A stretch of 64,000 nucleotides of DNA from Capnocytophaga haemolytica (lineage in GTDB: Bacteria; Bacteroidota; Bacteroidia; Flavobacteriales; Flavobacteriaceae): positions 2,532,501-2,596,500 of the forward strand of contig NZ_CP014227.1 of the NCBI RefSeq assembly GCF_001553545.1. The letters run 5' to 3'. Within the stretch, counting starts at the first letter, position 1. Every line of letters starts with the position of its first letter. Shown here piece by piece: positions 1-10,800 of the stretch. A model generated the notes under the pieces. It searched no databases, was not told where the DNA came from, and saw only the letters and a list, made by a program, of their open reading frames with translations. The translations under genes were made by a program, and so were the position numbers.

Positions 1-707
1 TCTGCCTTAATATTCCAACGCGTAGGGTCAATAAAAGGAGGAATAGTATACGGTAAGAGCACTGCATCGCCTGCTATAAGGGAGTAAAAACCTTGCAATG
101 CACCATCTATCTCATAGAAATTCAGATCGGCATCGTAGGCATCTGTGTGCTGTAAACTTTGTATAAAATGGCTAAAATAAGCCACCCTATCCTCAGCCTC
201 CAAAAGTGCTTTGCGGTATTTCTCATTGAACACCACAGGTGAGTACACCCCATAGACAAGTATTTCTTTATCCGCCTCTTGCTGCTCAAAAAGGGCAATA
301 CCGCTGGCAATATCCTTACGATAGTCATAGTCAATATGCTCAGGGTCGTAGGCGCGCACCTCATCCCCCTCATCAGTAAGCACCTGCGTTCCCAGATGAT
401 TGGCAAGGCTCTTGACAAATGCCAAACAACCTTCCCAATCGTGGAGTGTTGCAGGAGTAAAGGCACGCACATCATAAGTGGCTTCCCCTTGATTGTAGCT
501 CACTACAAAACCCCGACCGCTTAGCCCTTTTAAGCCTATTAACATCTCACCAAAATCGGAGATAGGTGCATTCATCACCTTTTCATAGTCCTCTGCTACC
601 TCTGAGAGTTCGTACTGCTCAAATGCCTCAGAGGGCAACGCCAGCAATTCCTTAGGGCTCATCACCTCAGGAGCCTGCGTATTCTCAATATAAAAATATT
701 TTCCCAT
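1..707 (-). CDS. DUF4299-like protein, C-terminally truncated by the window edge
   Basis: The frame is open from an ATG whose complement is at 705-707 down to base 1, so at least 235 residues are present and the stop lies outside the window. The product aligns along its whole visible length with the neighbour at 738-1631: both start with (Y/F)YI(K/E)NT-AP-VMSP(N/K)ELLAL and share SGRGF, DYDYR-DIA and PPFIDPTRW-IK. They are therefore tandem paralogues. The acidic, cytosolic-looking sequence has no signal peptide or membrane segment and resembles proteins annotated as DUF4299, which have no known function; that family assignment is from memory. It follows its paralogue after 30 nt and both trail sucA, so they may share a transcript. 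The spacer between the two holds a heptanucleotide repeat. The gene is real; its function is unknown. Confidence 0.85.
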   Translation of the reverse strand, partial: MGKYFYIENTQAPEVMSPKELLALPSEAFEQYELSEVAEDYEKVMNAPISDFGEMLIGLKGLSGRGFVVSYNQGEATYDVRAFTPATLHDWEGCLAFVKSLANHLGTQVLTDEGDEVRAYDPEHIDYDYRKDIASGIALFEQQEADKEILVYGVYSPVVFNEKYRKALLEAEDRVAYFSHFIQSLQHTDAYDADLNFYEIDGALQGFYSLIAGDAVLLPYTIPPFIDPTRWNIKA

Positions 708-722
708 TGTTACTTCTTGCTT

Positions 723-757
723 CTAACTACTCGTTACTCACACCTCATTACTCAACT
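723..757. repeat. Heptanucleotide micro-array (5 units)
   Basis: Five consecutive 7-nt units of the form CTNNNTA/CTCNNNN (for example CTAACTA and CTCATTA) fill the spacer between the two DUF4299-like paralogues and run into the last codons and stop of the upstream one. Confidence 0.6.
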
Positions 758-1631
758 CTTTCATCACCTCGCGGGTGAGGGTTGCCACCATATAGTGCCC
801 ATCTAACACCTCATAGCTGTCCTCTGGTAAATGCGCTAAGAAGTCGCGGTAGTTGATGCTGGCGATTACCTCATACGCCTCAGGGTCGTTCTCATCACCA
901 TTGATAACCACCATTGTAAGCTCCCACTTGTCGATATCCTCTTCTTTAATATCCCAACGTGTAGGGTCTATAAAGGGCGGATACTCATAAGGCAATACGG
1001 TAGGAACCCCCTCTGTGATAGCGTACGCCCCATAAATAGCCTTGCTTTTGCGATCTTGATAGAACATAGGGGTAGCTACAAAAGCATCTAAATTCTGCTG
1101 TTCTACTACCCAATCGCTGAAGAATTGCACTTTATCCTCTGCTGCTAACAGTGCCTCGCGCACTGCCCCATCAATACACAAAGGACGATAGCAGCCAAAT
1201 ATAAAGCCGCTATTCTCCTGGTAATGCTGCAAGCCAAAGGCAATATCGTTGCGATAGTCGTAATCAATAGCCTCAGGGGCGTAGGTTACTTCTTCCTCAT
1301 CAACTACTTGCGACCCCAAGTGCTGTCCCAAGTTTTTGATAAAGAGCAGTGCACTGTCCCAATCGCTAAGGGTTGAGGGGGTAAATACCCGTACATCATA
1401 CTGCTTAGTCTTAGAGTCATACGCCACCTCAAAGCCTCTACCTGAGTGCTCATCGCGCCCCATAAGCATCACCCCATATTCACTGATAGGAGCAGCCATA
1501 ATAGCATCGTAATCCTCATTATCTTCCCTTAATGAGTACTGTACAAAATCCTTTGGCTGCAACGCCAATAATTCATTAGGGCTCATCACCTTCGGAGCCT
1601 TCGTATTCTTAATATAAAATGTTCTACTCAT
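738..1631 (-). CDS. DUF4299-like hypothetical protein (297 aa)
   Basis: This is a complete gene of 297 residues starting at ATG (complement 1629-1631). It is the intact paralogue of the truncated gene at 1-707, with roughly half of the positions identical by eye. It is acidic and aromatic-rich, with no signal peptide, no transmembrane stretch and no recognised catalytic motif. Conserved blocks are FYIKNTKAPKVMSPNELLAL at the start, SGRGFEVAYD near residue 65, DYDYRNDIAFG near 125 and PPFIDPTRWDIKEEDIDKWE near 220. The length of about 300 residues fits DUF4299-type proteins. It begins 32 nt after sucA on the same strand, and no promoter-like TAnnTTTG is visible in that gap, so co-transcription with sucA is likely. 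The function is unknown. Confidence 0.88.
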   Translation of the reverse strand: MSRTFYIKNTKAPKVMSPNELLALQPKDFVQYSLREDNEDYDAIMAAPISEYGVMLMGRDEHSGRGFEVAYDSKTKQYDVRVFTPSTLSDWDSALLFIKNLGQHLGSQVVDEEEVTYAPEAIDYDYRNDIAFGLQHYQENSGFIFGCYRPLCIDGAVREALLAAEDKVQFFSDWVVEQQNLDAFVATPMFYQDRKSKAIYGAYAITEGVPTVLPYEYPPFIDPTRWDIKEEDIDKWELTMVVINGDENDPEAYEVIASINYRDFLAHLPEDSYEVLDGHYMVATLTREVMKELSNEV

Positions 1632-1663
1632 TCCTCCCTTCTCATTTCTATTTTTCTAACTTC

Positions 1664-4513
1664 TCAATAATACCTATTGATCCTCGCATCTGCACCTCGT
1701 TCAAAGACCATTGCTACCACCTCTGCGTGGCGCTTCCTATCGCGGGTATGGCTTCCTGAGGCTGGAGCCGAATAAGCAGGCGTAGATGCCAATCGCCAAT
1801 TCACCAAATCAAAATTCATCAACATATAGCCATAAGCCCCTTGGTTCTTAGGCTCTTCTTGCGCCCATACATAGTCATCAGCATTCGTATACTTCGCCAG
1901 CACTTCTTTGAGTTGTGCTATTGGCAACGGGAAAAGCTGCTCAAGGCGTACCAATGCCACATCATCACGCCCGAGTTTCTCGCGCTCTGCATAGAGGTCG
2001 TAATAGAAACGCCCAGAGCAGAACACTACGGTCTTTACTTTGGCAGCCTCAGCAATAGGGTCGTCAATCACCTCGTGGAAATGACCTGTTGCCAGATCGT
2101 CCAAGGTTGAAACCACCTGTGGATGGCGCAACAGACTCTTAGGGGTAAATACCACCAACGGCTTACGATAAAGTGCTTTCATCTGACGGCGCAATAGGTG
2201 ATAAAAGTTAGCAGGAGTCGTACAATTAGCTACAAACATATTCTTATCCGAGCAAAGCTGCAAGTAGCGTTCCACACGCGCCGACGAGTGCTCAGAGCCC
2301 TGCCCCTCAAAGCCGTGTGGCAATAGCAACACAACCCCGTCTTGTATCTTCCACTTATCCTCGCCACACGAGATGTACTGATCCATCATTATCTGCGCCC
2401 CATTGGCAAAATCGCCAAACTGTGCTTCCCATATCGTCAGCGTATTGGGGCTTGCCATCGCGTAGCCGTACTCATAGCCCAGTACACCGTATTCCGATAG
2501 TAACGAATTGTAAATATGCAACGTACCCTTAGCGAACTCAGGCACCTTCTTCAATGCATACAAAGGTGTAATCTCCTCCTCTGTATCCTCCGTTTTCACC
2601 ACCGCGTGGCGATGCGAGAACGTACCGCGCTGCACATCCTCACCTGTCAGGCGCACATCGTAACCCTCAGCCAAGAGCGATGCGTACGCCAAGTGTTCCG
2701 CTCCACCCCAATCGATGGCATCCTTCTCAAGGATACCTTCGCGGCGGTCAGCAATCACCTTCTTTATCTTATTGATAAAACTCTTTCCCTCAGGCAACTG
2801 TGTGGTCAGTTTAGCAATTTCTACTAACTTTTCCTTGTCAAAAGAAGTATTCACCGATACGAGCATTACCTCCCGTGCGACAAGCTCAAAGCCGCCCCAT
2901 TCATTGAGCATAAACGGCTTGATGATGGTCATTGGGTATTTGCGCGACACCTCTAAATCGTTGTCTAATTTCGATTTATAGTCATTCTCTATCTGGGTAA
3001 CAAACGCCTCATCAACCACCCCTTGTGCCATCAGCTCCTTGGCATAAATATCACGCGGATTCGGATGCTTAGCGATGAGTTTATAGAGCTTTGGTTGCGT
3101 AAAGCGCGGTTCATCACCCTCGTTATGCCCATATTTGCGATAGCCCAAGAGGTCTATAAATATATCCTTCCCAAACCTTTGGCGATAATCCAACGCAAAG
3201 AGAAAGGTCTTTACCACCGCCTCTGCATTATCACTATTGACGTGCAGCACAGGTATATCCTGCGACTTAGCAATATCTGTGCAATAGGTAGAAGAACGCG
3301 AATCGGTGTAATTAGTGGTAAAGCCCACTTGATTGTTTGTAACGATATGGATCGTACCCCCCGTTTGGAAACCGCGTAGGCGGCACATTTGCAACACTTC
3401 GTAGACGATGCCCTGCCCCGATACTGCCGCATCGCCGTGCAAAAGAATAGGCAGTGCTTTTGAAAAATTATCCGCACAATAGTGGTCTTGCTTTGCACGC
3501 GTAATCCCTTCTACCACAGGCGAAACCGCTTCCAAATGTGATGGATTGGGTGCCAAGTTCAAATCCATAGGCTTGCCCTTGCGCGTATCCTTTAAGGTCG
3601 TTACTCCTAAGTGATACTTCACATCGCCATCAAAAGTGTCGTCCATCTCGTAATCCTTTCCATCAAACTCGGAGAAAATATCCTGAGGGTTCTTGTCAAA
3701 GATATTTGCGAGCACATTCAGTCGCCCGCGGTGTGCCATACCCAACACAATGTGCTCCACACCTTTCTCACCCGCCTCCTCAATGAGGAAGTCAAGCGCA
3801 GGGATAAGCGTATCATTCCCCTCAAGCGAAAAACGCTTTTGCCCTACGTATTTCGTATGTAGGAAGTTCTCAAACGAAGTAGCTTCATTGAGTTTGGTAA
3901 GTATCTGTATCTTTTCTTCCTTAGTAAATTGCCGCTCTAGGTCCTCTTGCAAACGCTGTTCTATCCACGCGCGCTCTTGAGGGTCGCGCACATAAGTGTA
4001 CTCAGTTGCTACGGCAGTGCAAAAGAGCGTTTTAAGCCGCTCAACGATGGTGCGCAAAGCACTTGCAGGCAGCCCTATCTCCTTGGCACAATCAAAAACC
4101 GTATCCAGATCAGCCTCCGAGAGCCCATAAGCCTCAAGGCTCAAATCGGGGGTATATGCCTCGCGCGCGCGTAGCGGATTAATGGGTGCAAAGAGATGCC
4201 CCCACTGCCGATACCCATTGATAAGGGTCAAAACTTTCAATTCTTTCTCTACCTTCTCGGGGGCAACCACCACTGCTTGTGAGGTAGCAACCGATTGTGT
4301 GGGCACAGCACCCTTGTGCAGCTCCGATACCACCCGTGGGGTTCTGTCCTCGTGTGTATCACTGCCCGCACCATATTCTTCTTGGGCAAAGTCAAACCCC
4401 TGAAAAAAGGCGCGCCAACTTGCCTCTACTGCATCGGGATTTTCACAATATTTATCATATAATTCACCAAAAAAAGCCGTACTTGCGGCATTCAAAAAAG
4501 AATACTTATCCAT
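1664..4513 (-). CDS. sucA: 2-oxoglutarate dehydrogenase E1 component
   Basis: This is the thiamine-diphosphate E1 subunit that decarboxylates 2-oxoglutarate and transfers the succinyl group to the lipoyl domain of E2 in the TCA cycle. The 949-residue length is normal for the family. Visible hallmarks are the N-terminal FLNAASTAFFGELYDKY segment that contacts E2, GMAHRGRLN near 258-266, HLGVTTLKD at 301, SHLEAVSPVVEG near 325, the TPP/Mg region HGDAAVSGQG near 359-368 with NNQVGFTT near 393, GHNEGDEPRFTQP, and HGFEGQGSEHSSARVERYLQL in the transketolase-like C-terminal half. The start is the ATG 42 nt below a good TAnnTTTG promoter. The E2 gene (sucB/odhB), often next to sucA, is not here; two DUF4299-like genes follow instead. 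Confidence 0.97.
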   Translation of the reverse strand: MDKYSFLNAASTAFFGELYDKYCENPDAVEASWRAFFQGFDFAQEEYGAGSDTHEDRTPRVVSELHKGAVPTQSVATSQAVVVAPEKVEKELKVLTLINGYRQWGHLFAPINPLRAREAYTPDLSLEAYGLSEADLDTVFDCAKEIGLPASALRTIVERLKTLFCTAVATEYTYVRDPQERAWIEQRLQEDLERQFTKEEKIQILTKLNEATSFENFLHTKYVGQKRFSLEGNDTLIPALDFLIEEAGEKGVEHIVLGMAHRGRLNVLANIFDKNPQDIFSEFDGKDYEMDDTFDGDVKYHLGVTTLKDTRKGKPMDLNLAPNPSHLEAVSPVVEGITRAKQDHYCADNFSKALPILLHGDAAVSGQGIVYEVLQMCRLRGFQTGGTIHIVTNNQVGFTTNYTDSRSSTYCTDIAKSQDIPVLHVNSDNAEAVVKTFLFALDYRQRFGKDIFIDLLGYRKYGHNEGDEPRFTQPKLYKLIAKHPNPRDIYAKELMAQGVVDEAFVTQIENDYKSKLDNDLEVSRKYPMTIIKPFMLNEWGGFELVAREVMLVSVNTSFDKEKLVEIAKLTTQLPEGKSFINKIKKVIADRREGILEKDAIDWGGAEHLAYASLLAEGYDVRLTGEDVQRGTFSHRHAVVKTEDTEEEITPLYALKKVPEFAKGTLHIYNSLLSEYGVLGYEYGYAMASPNTLTIWEAQFGDFANGAQIMMDQYISCGEDKWKIQDGVVLLLPHGFEGQGSEHSSARVERYLQLCSDKNMFVANCTTPANFYHLLRRQMKALYRKPLVVFTPKSLLRHPQVVSTLDDLATGHFHEVIDDPIAEAAKVKTVVFCSGRFYYDLYAEREKLGRDDVALVRLEQLFPLPIAQLKEVLAKYTNADDYVWAQEEPKNQGAYGYMLMNFDLVNWRLASTPAYSAPASGSHTRDRKRHAEVVAMVFERGADARINRYY

Positions 4514-4554
4514 AATAAGCGTGTTTCGTTTCGTTACGTTTCGTTATTAGTAGG

Positions 4555-4562
4555 CAAAGGTA
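4555..4562 (-). promoter_or_regulatory. sucA promoter -7 box (TACCTTTG)
   Basis: The minus strand reads TACCTTTG, a match to the Bacteroidetes -7 consensus TAnnTTTG, 42 nt upstream of the sucA ATG. Confidence 0.65.
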
Positions 4563-4755
4563 CGGATTTCTTTTTAGATGGGCAAACTTTTTAACACAAA
4601 TTTTTATGCAATATTCACCTACTTTCTCTAATTCTCTATGATAAAAATAGTTACGCTCAATTTCTATCAATCCACTAAAATCCTATCATCTACCAAAAAC
4701 TACCATATTTCCTTCTTCACGACAAGCCTACTTCAAAGAGAAACAAGTGTATTAT

Positions 4756-4800
4756 TAAATCCCCTGTGGGAGTGCCAAAGGCACTCCCACAGGGGATTTA
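4756..4800 (-). terminator. Perfect 21-bp hairpin after the giant adhesin gene
   Basis: The arms at 4756-4776 and 4780-4800 are perfectly complementary over 21 bp around an AAA loop. The hairpin lies 32 nt past the adhesin stop codon and ahead of sucA on the same strand. There is no long T-run, although the arm end is T/A-rich. The stem is unusually long and exact for a simple intrinsic terminator. Confidence 0.7.
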
Positions 4801-4832
4801 AACCTATTTAATTATTTATTAATATGAGCTTC

Positions 4833-7800
4833 TTAACGGTATAGAGTGAAGTGACCCATAAATTCACGGTCGTCAGCTTCATCATTGAGACGCATTATGT
4901 ACCAGTAGTCACCTGATGGCATTTCCTTACCGTCATAACGTCCATCCCATTTTTCACCTGCACGCAACTCTTTGATCAAACGTCCATATCGGTCGTAGAT
5001 GCGTGTTACAGCATTTGGATAACTACGATCTGGATCTGGATCCCAACCATCATTCTGTCCGTCGTCGTTCGGTGTGAAGTGTGTAGGTGGTACCGACTTG
5101 ATGTATTCTTTTTCAAGTGTCAAGAAGGTTTCACATCCTGCCTCATCCACTGCGCGAACTACTACCGTCTTATAGATACGTCCATTAGCTGTACGTCCTG
5201 GGTCGGAACCTCTTACAGTGTACTCGTTAGTGCCGTTGTACAATCCATTGAAGTAGTAAGTGTATGGTGGCTGACCACCTCTTGCCTCTACTATCACGTG
5301 GTTAGGCCGACGTACATCTGACTTATCCTTAACTTCTAAGCCTGGGTAACGCTTGATATCGAAGTGCTTAGTAACAGTATGGTGACATACAGTAGCTACT
5401 CCTGCACCCTTATAGAAGATAGTGATTTCTTGATTATCACCTGCATCTATGTCGTGTGTGATCGCTTGGTTACCATTGAACTCTGCAAACGGACGCGCAT
5501 CAGCTGGGTCGGTGCTATTGATAGCATACGATGTATTGCTACGTGTAAGCGTTCCGTTGGCATTGTTAAAGGTTACTACCACATAACCTGTTGTGTAGGT
5601 TGTTGATGAGGTAGCACAACGCACTTTCACTTCTATATCTTGCGATGGTCTGAGGTCAGGAGCGGCTGCTATACTTATTTCTAAGGTTTGTGTACAGCTA
5701 CCTGAATCACCATATTCTAACATATATCTACCTGGTGTCATACTTGTCTTTGTAACCACTGCCCCTACAGCTAAGTTACCAGAGCCGATAACACTGCCTG
5801 ATGGATCTTTAAGGGTATAGTTATAAGCAGGTCTACCACCCTTGATAGTAAAGCTCAATGCTCCATCATTTTGTCCGAAGCAGGTTTCTGTTACCGTCTT
5901 CGCTGTGGCTATAAGCTGATCAGGTTCGATGATGTTAAACACTTGTGATATTTCACAACCCAGTACATTATCTCTCACCTTCACAGTGTAATAGCCTTGC
6001 GATAAGCCTGTATAGCCAGTACCTGAGAATGTGCCTGTATTCGGCGTAATTTCGTAGGTATAGCTACCTGTACCACCTGTTACCTCGTAGGTAATCGTAC
6101 CGTTCTTCAAGCCGTAGCAAGTGATATCGGTCTTCGTAGCAGTGGTAGCTGTAAGCGATGTATAAGCCTCTACTGTTACCGTCAAGGTACGTGTACAACC
6201 ATTAGCGTGTTCGAACGTGATGGTGTGTACCCCTGCTGCTACATTGTTGAAGGTACCGCTTGCTTGCTTAGCACCACCGTCCAAACTGAATGATGTAAGT
6301 ACTGAATGTTGTGGGTTCACACTTGCCTTGATAGTGTTCTTCACACCATTGTTAGGACAGCTGTATTCCACTGTTGCAGTAGCTTGGAGGTCTACTCCCT
6401 CACCTATATTCACTGGTACGGTAGTTTCACAACCACGAGCATCCTTCACATAGATAAAGTGTGTACCTGAAGCCAAGCCTGTATAGAGGGTCTTGTTAGG
6501 TGTCCAAGTAACTTTATCAATAGATGTGGTATAAGTAGGTGTGCCTCCTGTGATGGTAATAGATACTGTACCGTCGGCACTGCCTATACATACCTCATCA
6601 GTCTTCTTATCGATCGCTGCTCTGAGCAATGTTGGTTCCTTGATTTCGAAATGGAACTCACGGAAGCAACCATTTTCATCTTGAGCTAATACGGTGTACT
6701 TGCCTTTTGCCAACTTATCGAAGAAGTTCTTTTCTTCGAAGCGGTCAAGACGCGGTGTGATAGCGTAAAGTATCTTACCTGTTCCACCTGTTACCGTTAC
6801 TGATATTGTACCGTCTTTTTCACCGAAGCAGCTGATGTCGGTATGTGTTGCCACACCTACTTGCAATGCTGGTGCTTCGTTTATCTGAATAGTTTCAGTA
6901 GCCACACAGTCTACGCTGGTTACTACTACTTGGTAAGTACCAGAGGTCAAGCCTCCGAATGCCCAGTCAGTAGCACTTATCTGAGTAGCTGTAGCTGTTT
7001 GAGCTACCCCACCTTTATAGAGCTTGTATTGATAGTTACCTAATCCACCTGTAGCTGAGAAGGTAATCTGAGCCGAAGCATCACCATTACACTTCACATA
7101 AGCGGTATCAGTACGTACCCCAATAGTAAGTGGTGGCACATCCTTAATGTCGATACTGTTGGACGCCTTCGATACGCATCCGTTAGCATCCCGTACATAG
7201 AAGGTGTAAGTACCTGTACCTTTCACAAAGGTATTTACTGAGCTCCAAGGACCTGTTGCGCTTTCACCATATGCATACGCTCCTGTACCGCCTGTGGCTG
7301 TTACAGATATTGTAGCTTGGTGCAAGCAGGTTTGCGGATCGACGATCGCTGCAGTGACTCTTATTTCATCAGGTTCTAAGATAGTGATAGGACCTAACTC
7401 GGTATCACAACCCCAACCGTCAATAATCTTCACTTTATAAACACCTGCGTACAAGCCTGAGAAGGTAGTATCGGTTTGTGTACCGTATACTTGTGCCCCT
7501 CCTACATTCCACAACTCGTAAGTGTAGTTACCACTACCACCTGTAGTGCTGGTCACCTGAATTACGGCTGTCTTATCACCGTAGCAGTTTACTCTCACAG
7601 TGCTTGTGTAAGTAGCTGTTATCGGTGTTGGTGGAGCTATCACTACATTAGTTGATGTTTCGCAACCACCTTTATCTCTTACTTGAACTGTGTAAGTAGC
7701 TGCACTTAAGCCTCTGAACACTGAGGTATCGCTATAAGTACCATAAACTGCGTGTGGTGTACCACCTACCAGCAATCGGTATTCGTAAGTACCCCAGCCA

Positions 7801-10800
7801 CCTTTTGCATCAATACTGAAGGCTCCGTCATTACCGCCACCGTTGCAAGTAAGGCGATTAGTGATTGTTGGCGACAAGGTGATCGGTGCACTTGGCTGAC
7901 CTATGATAGCTGTCGTAGTAGTAACGGTACAGAATGGCGATTGTTGCTCTTCTATACGTACCACATAGCTACCTTGTGGCAAGCCTGTGATCAAATCTGT
8001 TCTTGTTGCACTACCTGAACCTGGTATCACAGCTGTCTTAGGAGGCGTGATAGGTGTTAAGGTATTCGCATCGTATACTGTGTAGCGATAGCTTCCTCGA
8101 TAGCCTGTAATAGTAAGCTCTATGTTACCATCATTAGCACCGTAGCAAGTTACAGAGCTGCTTACAGTAGCCTTCGCTTCAATAGTGTCGAACTTATCAA
8201 TGAAGTAGTTTGTTGAGGTATAACAATCTGTTGCAAGGTCTGTGACTTGAATAGTGTAGTTACCCGGTTTATCAAACTGTACTCCATTGAGTGTATTCAC
8301 TCCTGCTGTAAGGGTTTGCGTAGCTGGTACTGGTGTGCCTGCTCCTGTTGTAGTGATATCGATACGATATCCCTTATTAGAGCCTCCTACTATGGTAATA
8401 TCAATCTTTTCAGGTTGATTACAGTTAATAGGTTGCGTCTTAACAATACCTATATCAGTGATACGCTTAAGCGGTGGCAATACAATAGGTGTAGTGCTAT
8501 TGCTTGCTGTACAACCGTTGGCATCGCGTACATACACTACAATAGTCTGTGTAGCACTGCCTGCACTTGTCACACTGTATACATCGCTATTTGTAAAGGC
8601 AGATGTATTGGTGCTTGTGCCGTCGTACACTTGGAAGGCGTACTGATAAGGTGCTGTACCTCCGTCGGCAACGGCTTTGATTACTGCCTGCATCGCGTTG
8701 TTGTCAGCATCACACTTGAAGTGAGTAGTCACCGTAGTGGTATTGCTTACAATTAGCTTATTAGGCTCTGTAATGGTTACTGTGCTGGTAGTTGTACAGC
8801 TACGTGATGAGGTTACTGTGATTGTGTAAACTCCCGCAGTAAGACCTTCAAAGCGGATATCCTTAGGTGTGGTGTTCACTGTTTCAACACGTGGTGTAAA
8901 CGGTGCTGCACCTACCACCCTTACTTGATAGTCTGTTTGTGTTTGCGATGCTGGTAAGGTTACTACAAACGAACCGTTGTTGTCGCCGTGGCAACTTACA
9001 TTGGTTTGGGTTGTGGTAAAGGTTACCGTCGCTGCATCGGTAACATCAATTTCAGCGGCAGTTGTTGCGGTTGCACAACCAGTAGTTCTGTCGAATACAT
9101 CTACTTTGTACTTACCTGCTGGGACGTTAGTGAATACGCCTATTGCATTCTGTTGAACTACCGTACCCGCTGGGCTTGTCTTCAATGTGAACCACAAGTT
9201 ACTAGAACCACCTTGGTAAGTAACTGAGAGCGTAGCCCCTGTAGCAGGTGTACAAGTTACTTGCTTAGTGATCTTAGCGTCTACATCGGTTACAGGGTCG
9301 TAAAGGGTAGCTGATGAAGTGAGCGTTGCTGTACAACCCCAAGCATCAGATACTACCACCTGATAGTGACCTGCGCCGAGACCGCTGAATACATTACTTG
9401 TTTGTGGGCTTCCTAATGGAGCTCCGTCTTTTATCAATTGATATATGTAATCCTTGCCTGCACCACCTTGTACATTCTGTACGGTGATCTGACCTACATT
9501 TACACCACAGTTCTGAGCTGTGATCGTAACTGTACCTGTTATAGGGTTTGGATTGACAAGCATAACTGTGCCTCCTACTGGCTTAGCACATCCACCTCTA
9601 TCACGTATCCATACGTGGTAAGTACCTGGTGCCAAGTTGCTAAACTCATTAGTAGTCAACCAAACTGAGCTTGGTGTTGGTGCTGTATTACCTACATAAT
9701 ATTCGTAGCTGCCCCATCCACCTGTTGGGCTTACCACACTTATCTTACCATCATTACCCTGACAAGTGATTGACTGTACGCTTGTGGTGGCTGTCAGTGC
9801 TGCATCTGGCTCTTCAATAGTGAAGGTAGTGCTTTGTACACACTGAGAGGTCAAGTCAGTTACTGTCATTGTATAGGTAGCAGGTTTCAAGTTTGGCACC
9901 GTAATGATGTTGCTTGCTGGTACAGTTATCGGTGCGATAGTAGTACCACCTGCTGATGTTTGGAAGGTAGCTTGGTAATTGTGACCTGCAACAGTATTGC
10001 TCAATGTGAACGATGCCGTACCGTCGTTATCACCTTTACAAGTTACATTCTTAATTCTTGGATCGGTAATCCTAAAGTTGTTAGGATCGACTGAGCGATA
10101 GCCTACTTGGATGATACAGCCCGTAGTTTTGTGACCAATCCAGAAGGTATGCAAGGTATTTACTGCTAAATTAGTAAATGTATTACTTGCCTGCCACTCA
10201 GGTGCTGTACCGATAGGTGATGTAGGTTTCGTAGCACTATGAGCATAGAATACCTGACCTGCTGTAAAGCTACCACCACCAAGACGTTGTACTTTCACTT
10301 GTGCTGTATCACCTGTCGCACAAGTACCACCTGTTACCGTTACAGTAGCCGTATTTTCATCAAAGCCTTCGTAAGGCAATATTTGTCGCGTAGTGACTGT
10401 ACTACATCCACTGCTATCGGTGATGGTGATGGTTGCTATACCCCCTGTAGCATCACCAATGATGAATGTATTACCTGTACCTGTGACCGCCTTAAATTGA
10501 TAGCTTATCACGTATGGTGGTGTACCACCAGAGATAGCGCTATTAGGCACTGTGATCTGTGCACTCTGTGCGTTACCCGATGGGTCGCAACCAAACTGCT
10601 GAACTTGTATTTGTGTAGCACTAACAGTTATAGCTGTTGGTTCACCTACGGTTACCGTTCTGGTGAACTGACAGTTATTAGGTGCTGTAGCTGTGATAGT
10701 ATAGACACCTGCCTTTAAGTTAGGTATCTTCTTATCAGCTCCTGGAGCAGGTACTACCCCTGCAGAACCTTGAATAGCATACGTATAAGCCCCTATCGCT

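Larger units (their letters stand above)
4514..4832. other. Intergenic region between giant adhesin and sucA
   Basis: This 319-nt AT-rich spacer holds the sucA promoter near its left end, a short run of the repeated string GTTTCGTT at 4521-4545, and the long perfect hairpin at 4756-4800 that terminates the adhesin gene. I see no open reading frame or RNA gene in the remaining part (4563-4755). Confidence 0.7.

Noticed and set aside
8247..8756. Plus-strand frame of 169 codons inside the adhesin gene
   Set aside because: It is antisense to the repeat region. Several similar antisense frames occur along the gene and share its Cys- and Thr-derived bias; none has a promoter or start context.
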